Origin: an uncultured Collinsella sp.
GTDB lineage: Bacteria; Actinomycetota; Coriobacteriia; Coriobacteriales; Coriobacteriaceae
Length of the DNA stretch: 64,000 bases
NCBI GenBank assembly: GCA_934654835.1
Contig: CAKUGY010000002.1
Span: 157,114-221,113 of the forward strand
Reading direction: 5' to 3'
In this document: positions 40,998 through 51,487 of the stretch, piece by piece
How the letters are laid out: each line of letters starts with the position of its first letter
How positions within the stretch are numbered: the stretch's first letter is position 1
Notes under the pieces: generated by a model
What the model saw: the letters and a program-made list of their open reading frames with translations, nothing else
Database searches by the model: none
What the model was told of the DNA's origin: nothing
Position numbers and translations under genes: made by a program

Positions 40998-41253
40998 CTT
41001 TCGAGACCCCGTGGACAAAAAATGCCAAATATGAGTACTGTTGCTGTAACGGTAACATATCGTCCTTATGAGATAATAGACATACTAGTAAATATGTTCA
41101 TTAACGTTAGAGCATATTGGTCCGTTGAAGGACGTTTTGATCAGTTTAGAGGCGTATGAAAGCCCTAAGAGGCCCATCTGAGGCAGTTTTCGCTGTCACT
41201 AAAAAGGTAACAGTACTCATATTTGCCGTTTTTTGACCACGGGGTCTCGAAAA
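40998..41253. mobile_element. MITE-like element with 45-bp terminal inverted repeats
   Basis: Terminal arms at 40998-41042 and 41209-41253 are complementary at 41 of 45 positions; both contain CGAGACCCCGTGG and CAAATATGAGTACTGTT. The 166-base interior is clearly AT-richer than its surroundings and has no reading frame. It could be a non-autonomous transposable element or a structured leader. No flanking target duplication was obvious. Confidence 0.5.
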
Positions 41254-41366
41254 GTCCGCCAGTCGGGTTTCAAACAGGTCGCGCGAAGGCCACGGGACAC
41301 AAAAACGGGGGCGCAGACATTCCTGCGTCCCCGTTCGAGAGCATATATAGCCGATCGGCGTTGGTC

Positions 41367-43223
41367 CTACGCCGCCTCGTCGAACTGCGAGTTGTACAGG
41401 TCGGCGTAGAAGCCGCCCTGAGCGAGCAGCTCGTCGTGCGTGCCCTTTTCGACGATGTCGCCGTCGCGAATTACCAAGATCACGTCGGCGTTGCGGATCG
41501 TGGACAGGCGGTGCGCGATGACAAAGCTGGTACGGCCCTGCATCAGCGCGTCCATGGCGCGCTGGATAAGCTCCTCGGTGCGGGTATCGACGTTGGATGT
41601 CGCCTCGTCCAGAATGAGCGCCGGGCGGTCGGCCAAAATGGCACGGGCAATGGTCACGAGCTGGCGCTGACCCTGCGACAGGTTAGTGCCCTCCTCGTTG
41701 ATCATAAAGTCGTAGCCGCCGGCGAGCGTATGGATAAAGTGATCGCAGCGTGCGGCGCGTGCAGCGGCCTCGACCTCGGCATCGCTCGCATCGGGGCGTC
41801 CGTAGCGGATGTTCTCGCGGATGGTGCCGTTAAACAGCCAGGTATCCTGCAGCACCATGGCAAACTCGCCGCGCAGTGCCGCGCGGTCCCAGTCGCGAAC
41901 GTCGACGCCCTCGACGCGCAGCGAACCGCCGTCCACATCGTAGAAGCGCTGCAGCAGCTTGATGAGCGTGGTCTTGCCGGCGCCGGTGGGGCCGACGATG
42001 GCGATGGTCTGGCCGGGCTGCGCCTCGCAGCTAAAGTCGTGGATGATGGTCTTGTCGGGCGTGTAGCCAAACTTGACGTGGTCGAACTCCACGTGACCAG
42101 GGCGCGCCTCGGGAATCTGCGCGTCGGCCTTCTGCTCCTCCTCGGGGGCAGCCAAGAACTCAAACACGCGCTCGGTGGCGGCTGCCATCGACTGCATCGT
42201 ATTGCTCACGTTGCCCAGCTGCTGCACCGGCTGCGTAAAGTTGCGCACGTACTGGATGAAGCTCTGAATATCGCCGGGCGTGGCGTTTCCGGTCAGTGCG
42301 AGCTGCGCGCCCACCACGACAACGCCCACGTAGCCCATGTTGCCCACCAGGCTCATGAGCGGCATCATCAGGCCCGACAGGAACTGCGAGCGCCAGCCAC
42401 TAATAAAGAGGCGGTCGTTTTGACGGTCGAACTCCTCGATCGAGGCCTCGGCGCGGTCGAATACCTGAATGACGTTCTGGCCGGCAAAGTCCTCCTCGAT
42501 AATGCCGTTGACGGTGCCCAGGACCTGCTGCTGCTCGCGGAAGTACGGCTGCGAGAAGTGAATCATCACGGCCATGATCACGGCGGCGACGGGCAGCGTG
42601 ACCACGACGACGCCGGTGAGCGGCAGACTGATGGAGAGCATCATCACGAGCACGCCCACGATCTGCGTGATCGAGGTGATGAGCTGCGTCACGGACTGGT
42701 TGAGGCTCTGGCCGAGCGTGTCGACGTCGTTGGTGATGCGGCTGAGCACGTCGCCCTTGCTGTGGCCGTTGAAGTAGCTCATCGGCACGACGGCGATCTT
42801 GGCGGCGATTTCCTTGCGCATGCGGTAGCAGATCTTTTGCGTGACGCCGGTCATGAGCCAGCCCTGGATCAGGCTGCAGGCAGAGCTTGCCAGGTACAGG
42901 CAGAGCAAGAAGCCGAGCGTCTTGGCGATCCAATCAAAGTCAACGTCGCCGGTGCCGTTGACCTTGGCAACCAGGCCCTCGAACAACTTGGTCGTAACCT
43001 GGCCGAGCACCTTGGGCCCCACAATGTTAAAGATGACCGAGCACACGGCAAAGGCGACGGCGGCAAACACGGCAATCTTGTGCTGGCCGATATAGCCGAG
43101 CAGCTGCCTCATGGTGCCCTTGAAGTCCTTGGCCTTTTCGCCGCGACGCATGCCGCCCATGCGGCCCATGGGACCGCGCTGGCGGGTGGGCTTGGGAATC
43201 TGGGTCTTGGTCTCGTCTGCCAT
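41367..43223 (-). CDS. ABC exporter half-transporter, catalytically consensus subunit
   Basis: The 618-residue protein has a six-helix exporter membrane domain (about residues 45-340) and an ATPase domain with Walker A GPTGAGKTTLIKLL, signature LSQGQRQL, Walker B LILDEATSNVD and H-loop IAHRLST. Its ATG overlaps the stop of the partner gene as TAATG. With the partner's imperfect Walker B, the pair resembles BmrCD/TM287-288-type heterodimeric exporters of drugs or lipids. It closes the MarR-ABC-ABC operon. Confidence 0.88.
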   Translation of the reverse strand: MADETKTQIPKPTRQRGPMGRMGGMRRGEKAKDFKGTMRQLLGYIGQHKIAVFAAVAFAVCSVIFNIVGPKVLGQVTTKLFEGLVAKVNGTGDVDFDWIAKTLGFLLCLYLASSACSLIQGWLMTGVTQKICYRMRKEIAAKIAVVPMSYFNGHSKGDVLSRITNDVDTLGQSLNQSVTQLITSITQIVGVLVMMLSISLPLTGVVVVTLPVAAVIMAVMIHFSQPYFREQQQVLGTVNGIIEEDFAGQNVIQVFDRAEASIEEFDRQNDRLFISGWRSQFLSGLMMPLMSLVGNMGYVGVVVVGAQLALTGNATPGDIQSFIQYVRNFTQPVQQLGNVSNTMQSMAAATERVFEFLAAPEEEQKADAQIPEARPGHVEFDHVKFGYTPDKTIIHDFSCEAQPGQTIAIVGPTGAGKTTLIKLLQRFYDVDGGSLRVEGVDVRDWDRAALRGEFAMVLQDTWLFNGTIRENIRYGRPDASDAEVEAAARAARCDHFIHTLAGGYDFMINEEGTNLSQGQRQLVTIARAILADRPALILDEATSNVDTRTEELIQRAMDALMQGRTSFVIAHRLSTIRNADVILVIRDGDIVEKGTHDELLAQGGFYADLYNSQFDEAA

Positions 43224-45586
43224 TAGCGCTCGCCTCCTTCCATAACGGCTGCAATTTCTTCTTGGGTGAGCCCCAGCTCCTCGGCGGAAAGCTGCGACTG
43301 TGCGATTTCCAGGTACGCCGGGCAGCCGCGCAGCAGCTCCTCGTGCGTGCCGGCACCTACTACGTGGCCGTCGTCGAGCACGATAATCTGGTCGGCGTGC
43401 ATGATGGTCGCGATGCGCTGAGCCACGACCACGAGCGCGGCGTCGGTGACGTTTTTGGCGAGCTCCTCGCGCAGGCGCGCGTCGGTCTTGTAGTCGAGCG
43501 CGCTAAACGAATCGTCGAACACCACGACCTCGGGCTTTTTGGCCAACGCGCGGGCGATGGCCAAGCGCTGGCGCTGACCGCCCGAAACATTGGAGCCGCC
43601 CTGGCTGATGGGAGAGTCGTAGCCGCCCTCGCGCTCGGCGATAAAGTCCTCGGCCTGGGCGATGCGCGCGGCCTCGTGCATATCCTCGTCGCTCACCATG
43701 TCGCCGGCAAACTTGAGGTTGCTCTCGACGGTGCCCGAGAACAGGCGGCCCTGCTGCGGAATATAGCCAATGCGGCGGCGCAGCTCGGAGAGGGTCATGT
43801 CACGCACGTCGACGCCGTCGAGCGAAATGCTGCCGCCCGTGACGTCGTACAGGCGAGGAATCAGCTGCACGAGCGTGGACTTGCCCGAGCCCGTGGAGCC
43901 GATGATGCCGAGCATCTGACCGGCATGCGTGGTGAAGTTCACGCCGCTGATGACGTCGGCGCGCGCATCGGGGTACTGGAAGCTCACGTCGCGGAAGCGC
44001 AGCTCGCCGCGCGGCGCGCTGGCAGCGGGCAGCTTGGGCGAGGCGGGATCGTTAATGCTCGTGGGGCAGGTGATGACCTCTTCCACGCGCTCGGCTGCGA
44101 CCTCGGCGCGGGGCAGAATGACCGAAACCATGGTGAGGATCATAAACGCCATGACGATCTGCATGGTGTAGGAGATAAACGCCATCATGTTGCCGACCTG
44201 CATCACGCCGTCGGACACGCCCTGCGCGCCAAACCAAACGATGAGCACAGTGACGCAGTTCATGACAAGCATCATAAGCGGCATCATAAAGCTCATGGCG
44301 CGGTTGGTGTAGAGCTGCGTGGTCATCAGGTCGAGCGATGCCGCATCAAAACGCTCGAGCTCGTGCTCCTCACGGTTGAACGAGCGAATGGGCATAAGGC
44401 CGTCGAGCAGCTCGCGGGCGGTAAGGTTCACGCGGTCCACAAAGCTCTGCATCTTTTTGAACTTGGGCATGGTGAGGCCCATGAGCACGCCGACGACAGC
44501 CGAGACTGCGATGATGGCCACCGCGATGGTCCACTCCAGACCGGTATGGTTGGCCAGAACGCGCATGACGGCGACGATGCCCATGACGGGCGCCATCAGG
44601 CACATACGGATGAACAGGGTCGCAGCCATCTGAATCTGCTGAATATCGTTGGTGCAGCGGGTGATGAGCGAGGCCTGGCTAAACTTGCCCACCTCGGCAG
44701 GGGAGAAGTGCATGACCTTGTTGAAAGTCTCGCGGCGCAGGTCGCGGGCGATGGAGCAGGCGGTGCGCGACGCCACGGCGCCGGTCAGGATGGTGGCGAC
44801 AAGCGACACCAGGCACAGACCGAACATCGTGGTCGCCATGTGGCCTAGGTAGACGTTCTGCACGTCGGCGGGGTCGATACCCTGCGCCTTGTACTCGTCC
44901 TGCACGTAGGTCACGGCACGCTGGGTAACGATGGAGCCCGACATGGAGCCCATCTTGTCGGCCATCTCGTTGGCGCCGTCGACAAGCTTGCTCTGGTCGA
45001 TCAAGCCGCCCTCGATGCCCAGACGCAGGCTCGCCATGGTGATTTTGCCGCCGTCGGCCTCGATCTGTGCCTGCATCTCCTGCGCGGCTGCGGCCTTTTG
45101 CTGCATCTCGGCGAGTTGCTCGGGCGTCATGGCTGCCATCTGCTCGGGGGTGGGCATGGACTGTTGGGTGCCGTCGCCGGTGTCGCTCGTGCCGGTCATG
45201 TCGCCCATGGAATCGGTGTCGATGCCCTGGTTAAGCGCCAGCACGACGGTCTCGGGTAGGCTCATGATGTCGGCGAGCTTGCTGCCGTCGGCGCGCTCGT
45301 CCTCGGTGCCCTGGTAGGTGCGGATGCCGTCCTTATCTGCCTTGCCAAACGCGGCCTCCGCCGTCTTGGCGTCCTTGGCGCTCATAAAGAGCTCAAGATC
45401 GTCGAGCGCGTCGGCGCGGATGGTGTCAGGCACGGGCGAGGCGATGCCTCCCTGCTGCACGCCCACGTCGACGATGTCGCTCATATAGGTGGGCAGCGCC
45501 AAGTCGGCGTTGCAGCTGATTACGATGAGCACGATGGCCGCAAGCAGCGCCAGCACATGCTTCTTAAAGAGCTTGAGAATCCTCAC
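43223..45586 (-). CDS. ABC exporter half-transporter with degenerate site and extracellular insert
   Basis: The 787-residue protein has an ATPase domain with Walker A GSTGSGKSTLVQL, signature VSGGQRQR and Walker B VVVFDDSFSALD, in which Asp replaces the catalytic Glu. This is typical of the non-canonical site in heterodimeric exporters. An unusually long segment between the first two helices (about residues 35-225) is predicted outside the cell and includes a Met/Gln/Glu/Ala-rich coiled-coil stretch (MTPEQLAEMQQKAAAAQEMQ). GTG 45586 overlaps the MarR stop as GTGA. Confidence 0.87.
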   Translation of the reverse strand: MRILKLFKKHVLALLAAIVLIVISCNADLALPTYMSDIVDVGVQQGGIASPVPDTIRADALDDLELFMSAKDAKTAEAAFGKADKDGIRTYQGTEDERADGSKLADIMSLPETVVLALNQGIDTDSMGDMTGTSDTGDGTQQSMPTPEQMAAMTPEQLAEMQQKAAAAQEMQAQIEADGGKITMASLRLGIEGGLIDQSKLVDGANEMADKMGSMSGSIVTQRAVTYVQDEYKAQGIDPADVQNVYLGHMATTMFGLCLVSLVATILTGAVASRTACSIARDLRRETFNKVMHFSPAEVGKFSQASLITRCTNDIQQIQMAATLFIRMCLMAPVMGIVAVMRVLANHTGLEWTIAVAIIAVSAVVGVLMGLTMPKFKKMQSFVDRVNLTARELLDGLMPIRSFNREEHELERFDAASLDLMTTQLYTNRAMSFMMPLMMLVMNCVTVLIVWFGAQGVSDGVMQVGNMMAFISYTMQIVMAFMILTMVSVILPRAEVAAERVEEVITCPTSINDPASPKLPAASAPRGELRFRDVSFQYPDARADVISGVNFTTHAGQMLGIIGSTGSGKSTLVQLIPRLYDVTGGSISLDGVDVRDMTLSELRRRIGYIPQQGRLFSGTVESNLKFAGDMVSDEDMHEAARIAQAEDFIAEREGGYDSPISQGGSNVSGGQRQRLAIARALAKKPEVVVFDDSFSALDYKTDARLREELAKNVTDAALVVVAQRIATIMHADQIIVLDDGHVVGAGTHEELLRGCPAYLEIAQSQLSAEELGLTQEEIAAVMEGGER

Positions 45587-46032
45587 TCGGCATCTCTCCT
45601 TTCTTGGTTATGGTCAATAATTTGGTTGGTGCGACGAAGGAGACGCACCAACTCGTTGGTATCTGCTTCGCCGAGCTGCTCGAGGAATGCCGCAGCGCGG
45701 TCCTCGAACTCCCGACGCTTGATTTCGAGATCTTGTCGACCCTTGTCGGTCACGGTCACATGTACGCGACGGCGGTCGGTCTTTGAGTGCTCGCGTTCGA
45801 CCCAGCCCTTGGCCTCGAGGGCGCGCAGGATATTGGCGATGCGGGCGCTCGAAACCCAAGCGCGATCGGCGAGCTCGCTTGGTGTGAGCGAGCCGCCGGC
45901 GAGCAAAAGGGCGCGCATAACGGCCATCTCGCCGCTCAAAGCCTGGTCCGTAAAGCGCGAAACGCGCTGGTGCAGGCTGCCAAACTCGAGAAAGAGCTGG
46001 CGTCCAAGCTCGTGGAAATCGGTACCTTCCAC
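45583..46032 (-). CDS. MarR-family transcriptional regulator
   Basis: The 149-residue protein has the winged-helix MarR core: LTPSELADRAWVSSARIANILRALEAKGWVERE, then KTDRRRVHVTVTDKG. It heads an operon with two ABC exporter genes, so it probably represses the operon in response to an exported compound. The start is GTG 46032 after AGGGG. The upstream 46033-46318 gap holds the hairpin at 46099 and an A/T-rich promoter-like stretch for the divergent SDR gene. Confidence 0.86.
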   Translation of the reverse strand: MEGTDFHELGRQLFLEFGSLHQRVSRFTDQALSGEMAVMRALLLAGGSLTPSELADRAWVSSARIANILRALEAKGWVEREHSKTDRRRVHVTVTDKGRQDLEIKRREFEDRAAAFLEQLGEADTNELVRLLRRTNQIIDHNQERRDAE

Positions 46033-46098
46033 TGAAAACCCCTAACACTAGAAACTATTTTCGATGAAAGATGATACCCCTACACGTGCGCCATAATC

Positions 46099-46131
46099 GA
46101 TAGATTTCTAGGCATGTCCCAAAAATCTACC
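46099..46131. repeat. GGGACATGCC-loop hairpin (copy E3)
   Basis: GATAGATTT pairs with AAATCTAC around a loop whose complement reads GGGACATGCC. Two further copies lie at 62534-62566 and 62579-62609. The GTAG start and imperfect palindrome resemble REP sequences mobilised by tyrosine transposases. No such transposase is in the window. Confidence 0.6.
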
Positions 46132-46318
46132 GGAGGCTGGGCGATATAAAGGTCGTATAAACAATTCAATAATTTCAATTGCTGAAGCGTTTCAAAGAAT
46201 TATCATGCACGCGGTTAGGCGAGGGGTTGTCACCACCATGACGACTGGGACTCATTTATCGCCACGTGCGATGCTCCAACTTCCCGCAAGGAGACACCAA
46301 AATAAGGGGGTTGGAGTC

Positions 46319-47068
46319 ATGGCATTTGACTTCACGGGTAAAACCGCGATCGTTACCGGCGGCACTCAGGGCATTGGCCTCGAGATCGCCAAGGGTATCG
46401 TGGAGGGCGGCGGACACGTCGCGCTCATCGCAAGGAACGCCGCTAAGGGCGAGGCCGCGGTGGCCGAGCTCGGCGAGGGCAACAAGTTCTATCAGCTCGA
46501 TGTTGCCGATGCGGCCAAGGCACGCGAGACCGTCGAGCAGATTTTCACCGATCTGCCTCAGACCAACATTCTGATCAACTGCGCCGGCGTGATCAGCACC
46601 AAGAAGTTCGACGAGATCGACGACACCGAGTGGCGTCGCACCATCGACATCAACCTCAACGGCACCTTTACCATGATGAACGCCGTGTACCCGCACTTTA
46701 AGGCGGCCCACGCCGGCACCATCGTCAACGTGAGCTCCGTGGCCGGCAAGATCGGCGGAGGCCTGCTTGGCACTGCTGCCTACGCCAGCTCCAAGGCCGG
46801 CGTTAACGGCCTGACCAAGGCAGTTGCCAAGGAGGGCGGCAAGTTCGGCATCCGCTGCAACGCCGTGTGCCCGTCGCTTACGCTCACCGACATGACCTCG
46901 ATTCTTTCGGACGAAAACTCCCAGCGCATCATTAACGGTATCCCCTTGGGCCGCGCTGCCCAGGCAAGCGAGCCTGCACAGATGGTGCTGTTCTTCGCTT
47001 CCGACCTCGCCAGCTTTGTGAACGGCGAGATCGGCGACTGCGACGGCGGTATCGTCCTGGACGGGTAA
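46319..47068 (+). CDS. Short-chain dehydrogenase/reductase, KduD-like by context
   Basis: The 249-residue protein has the classical SDR motifs: cofactor loop TGGTQGIG near residue 14, NCAG, and the catalytic Ser and YxxxK (SSVAGKIGGG, then YASSKAGV). The C-terminal GEIGDCDGG is typical. The next gene is a KDG permease, so oxidation of a hexonate or deoxyuronate (2-deoxygluconate 3-dehydrogenase-type) is a reasonable guess. A 3-oxoacyl-ACP reductase would look similar. TTGGAG supports the ATG at 46319. Confidence 0.75.
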   Translation: MAFDFTGKTAIVTGGTQGIGLEIAKGIVEGGGHVALIARNAAKGEAAVAELGEGNKFYQLDVADAAKARETVEQIFTDLPQTNILINCAGVISTKKFDEIDDTEWRRTIDINLNGTFTMMNAVYPHFKAAHAGTIVNVSSVAGKIGGGLLGTAAYASSKAGVNGLTKAVAKEGGKFGIRCNAVCPSLTLTDMTSILSDENSQRIINGIPLGRAAQASEPAQMVLFFASDLASFVNGEIGDCDGGIVLDG

Positions 47069-47174
47069 TACCCGGCGGTAATAGTTCGGCGGCGGCTCCT
47101 GCGACTCGGGACCGTCGCCTTCTTTCTGATGTAGCCGCGTGCGCAACAGCCGCACGCATCCAAAGGAGTTATAT

Positions 47175-48191
47175 ATGAGTGAATCAACCGCGGTGGAGGC
47201 GCCGGCGGCCAAGGAGCCGTTCTTTAAGATGTCCTCCATCCCGGGTGCCAATATCTTGGTGCCGCTTTTGCTGGGCTGCCTGCTCAACACGCTGTTCCCC
47301 GACCTGTTTAAGACGCTTGGTAGCTTTACGCTCGGCATGACACAGCAGGGTGCAAGCCCGCTCGTGGGTGCCTTCTTGCTCATCGTCGGCACGACGATTT
47401 CGTTTAAGAGCGCCCCTGCCGCTGCTGCCCGCGGCGCCATCATCATCGCCATTAAGCAGGTCGTGGTCATCGCCGTGTCGCTGCTCATCCTCTATGTGTT
47501 CAACGATAGCCTGTTTGGCATCTCGGCTATGGTGATGCTGGCTGCGTGCACGGGTGCCAACAACGCCATGTACGCTGGTTTGATGGGCACCATGGGCAAC
47601 GAGGCCGAGCGCGGTGCCGTCGCCATCACCACGTTGGTTGTCGGTCCTCCGGTCACGATGATCGTGCTCGGCGCCGCCGGCCAGGCTCCGATTGGCTGGT
47701 CGCTCGTGGGTGCCATCCTGCCGATCGTCGTCGGCATTATCCTGGGCAACCTGTTCCCCAGCTTTAAGAAGATGATGGCTCCGGCGCTGTCCGCCATCAT
47801 CGTGCTCGTCTTCTTTGCCATGGGCTCGACCATGACCTTTGGCCAGCTCATCAATGGCGGTCTCCCTGGCATTTTGCTCGGCGTGATTTGCTCGGTGGTC
47901 TTTGCTATCCCCGTTATCGCGGTCGATAAGCTCACCGGCGGCACGGGTGTCGCAGGCGCGGCAATCTCCAGCTGCGCCGGCGCCAATGTTGCCACGCCTG
48001 CCGCCATGGCAAGCGTCAACGAAGCAATGTACGGCGGCGCGGTACTCGCGACGGCTACGGCTCAGGTTGCTGCCTGCGCTATCGTGACGGCCATCCTCAC
48101 CCCGCTGGTTACCAGCTGGTGCTACAAGCACTTTGAGGGTAAGCAGAGCAACGAGAAGACTGCGACCGACAAGGCTGCCGCTGCCGCGTAA
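47175..48191 (+). CDS. kdgT: 2-keto-3-deoxygluconate permease
   Basis: The 338-residue protein has about ten membrane helices and the KdgT pattern: IPGANILVPLLLGCLLNTLFP at the start, GGLYA-like NNAMYAGLMGTMGN mid-protein, and DKLTGGTGVAGAAISSCAGANVATPA near the end. It imports 2-keto-3-deoxygluconate, from pectin or hexuronate breakdown, with protons. AAGGAG precedes ATG 47175. It follows the SDR gene by 106 bases on the same strand. Confidence 0.85.
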   Translation: MSESTAVEAPAAKEPFFKMSSIPGANILVPLLLGCLLNTLFPDLFKTLGSFTLGMTQQGASPLVGAFLLIVGTTISFKSAPAAAARGAIIIAIKQVVVIAVSLLILYVFNDSLFGISAMVMLAACTGANNAMYAGLMGTMGNEAERGAVAITTLVVGPPVTMIVLGAAGQAPIGWSLVGAILPIVVGIILGNLFPSFKKMMAPALSAIIVLVFFAMGSTMTFGQLINGGLPGILLGVICSVVFAIPVIAVDKLTGGTGVAGAAISSCAGANVATPAAMASVNEAMYGGAVLATATAQVAACAIVTAILTPLVTSWCYKHFEGKQSNEKTATDKAAAAA

Positions 48192-48234
48192 CGCCACGCG
48201 CGACAACTCAACGCACACAACAAGCCAACGTTTC

Positions 48235-48269
48235 AGGGCGGCCACGGGGTAATCCTCCGTGGCCGCCCT
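48235..48269 (+). terminator. Strong hairpin after the KDG permease gene
   Basis: AGGGCGGCCACGG pairs with CCGTGGCCGCCCT over an 8-base loop, 43 bases after the stop. No T-run follows, so efficiency as an intrinsic terminator is uncertain. Confidence 0.5.
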
Positions 48270-48406
48270 GCCGTCGCCAGAGTCTCTGAGTCACTTTACC
48301 CAGCTAAAGCTGGCATAACAGCTAGAGCGACAGGCGTATAAAGGCAAGGGGAAATATCAGACAATTCGGTGAACGGTATCTGTCCGCACTCTCATTTCCT
48401 GCGGGT

Positions 48407-48433
48407 TTGTCAAAACCGCTCTAATGGTATAAA
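48407..48433 (+). promoter_or_regulatory. Candidate pflB promoter and long leader
   Basis: TTGTCA (48407-48412) and TATAAA (48428-48433) are 15 bases apart, a short spacing. A long untranslated leader of roughly 220 bases would follow before ATG 48664. GGTGAACGGTATC lies just upstream at about 48369. The remaining 48270-48663 sequence shows no convincing gene. Confidence 0.4.
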
Positions 48434-48663
48434 AAAAGAAACATATAACAGCCCAGATGGAGAGGGTGGCTATGTTATCCTTCTCAGACGGGTGAAATCT
48501 TGGGTTTTGGGTTGCAGCGCCAAGGTGGACAAACGTTTTTCCCTGCACCAACGTGCGGTGAAGAACGGAAGAAGCCGGTCGTGCAAGTCGAACATTCAAG
48601 AATTCAATAAGCAGCGGTGTGAGAGAGCGCCGCATTACACGTAACTAGGAGCGTGGTTACACA

Positions 48664-50715
<2,052 letters not shown>

Positions 50716-50716
50716 C

Positions 50717-50777
50717 TATTGTTAGTGCTATACTAACAATAACGATTACTGATTAGAGCGCCGGTTTCGGCCGGCGC
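50717..50777 (+). promoter_or_regulatory. Two hairpins between the PFL subunit genes
   Basis: A perfect AT-rich dyad (TATTGTTAGT / ACTAACAATA, 50717-50741) begins one base after the pflB stop. A GC-rich hairpin (GCGCCGG / CCGGCGC, 50758-50777) follows. The first resembles a Rex-type TTGTTA...TAACAA site, or could act as an RNA element adjusting subunit ratio. Both readings are inference. Confidence 0.5.
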
Positions 50778-50800
50778 CTATCAATCGAAGGAGACACATC

Positions 50801-51052
50801 ATGAAGGTTTCTGAAGTTCCCGAGACTCAGGCCGATAACCTGGTCCACATGCTCGACGCTTACGCCGAGAAGGGTGGCCACCACCTGAACATCAACGTCT
50901 TCAACCGTGAGACGCTGCTCGACGCTCAGGCTCACCCCGAGAAGTACCCGCAGCTGACCATCCGCGTTTCCGGCTATGCCGTGAACTTCCACACGCTCAC
51001 CAAGGAGCAGCAGGACGAGGTCATTTCGCGTACCTTCCACAACAAGTTCTAA
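50801..51052 (+). CDS. Stand-alone glycyl-radical subunit of pyruvate formate-lyase
   Basis: The 83-residue protein aligns with the last ~75 residues of PFL and with GrcA (YfiD). It carries NVFNRETLLDAQAHPEKYPQ and the glycyl-radical motif RVSGYAVNF, with the radical expected on Gly58. GAAGGAG precedes the ATG. In E. coli, GrcA repairs a full-length, damaged PFL. Here the large subunit has no radical domain of its own, so this small subunit is presumably essential. The activase gene lies at 52521-53339. Confidence 0.9.
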   Translation: MKVSEVPETQADNLVHMLDAYAEKGGHHLNINVFNRETLLDAQAHPEKYPQLTIRVSGYAVNFHTLTKEQQDEVISRTFHNKF

Positions 51053-51075
51053 AGGGATTTAACTCCCGCAGGATC

Positions 51076-51204
51076 GCCGGGGCTGTTTGGGTTACCTCCC
51101 AAAACGTCCTCGGACATGTCGGAAGCCCCCGCTGCGCGCTACGCGCTGCGGGGGCTTCCTCCGTCCTGCGGAATGTTTTGGGAGGTAACCCAAACAGCCC
51201 CGGC
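51076..51204 (+). repeat. Family A nested hairpin (copy A2)
   Basis: Outer arms beginning GCCGGGGCTGTTTGGGTTAC pair perfectly over about 30 bases and are unrelated to A1's arms. The internal CGTCCTCGGACATG and CGTCCTGCGGAATG are identical to A1. The inner stem is GGAAGCCCCCGC / GCGGGGGCTTCC. It follows the PFL radical subunit gene in the same orientation. No T-run follows. Confidence 0.8.
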
Positions 51205-51362
51205 GGGGGTCCTGTGTAGTCACCCTTTAGGCGGAACTCTTCTAATGGGTTGGACGTATGGGGTACTTTCTTGGTGTCTACCGCTTATCGCATATAGCTA
51301 CCGTTTGCGGAGTAAGTAACACTCTGTAATAAACCGTGTAGAATCTCAAGTAAGCACGGAGT

Positions 51363-51413
51363 TTTCCAGGGAGACGCTGTCCTTTGTTGTGCAAGGGGCG
51401 GCGTCTCTTTGGC
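51363..51413 (+). other. Hairpin in the DegV upstream region
   Basis: GGGAGACGC pairs with GCGTCTC around TGTCCTTTGTTGTGCAAGGG, followed by TTT. It may be a weak terminator or leader structure. The rest of 51205-51487 shows no gene. Confidence 0.35.
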
Positions 51414-51487
51414 GCTTGGGCGTCATTGTGCAACAGCGTGGCGGGCTCGTGCTTGGTATTGAAAAGTCAACGTCGAGATGGGTCGTG

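Noticed and set aside
41223..43226. 667-codon plus-strand frame opposite the ABC exporter gene
   Set aside because: It has a composition typical of antisense frames in high-GC DNA, with no motifs; the minus-strand gene is unambiguous.
48369..48644. 91-codon frame in the pflB leader
   Set aside because: No ribosome site, no domain, and it overlaps promoter-like sequence; more likely untranslated leader.
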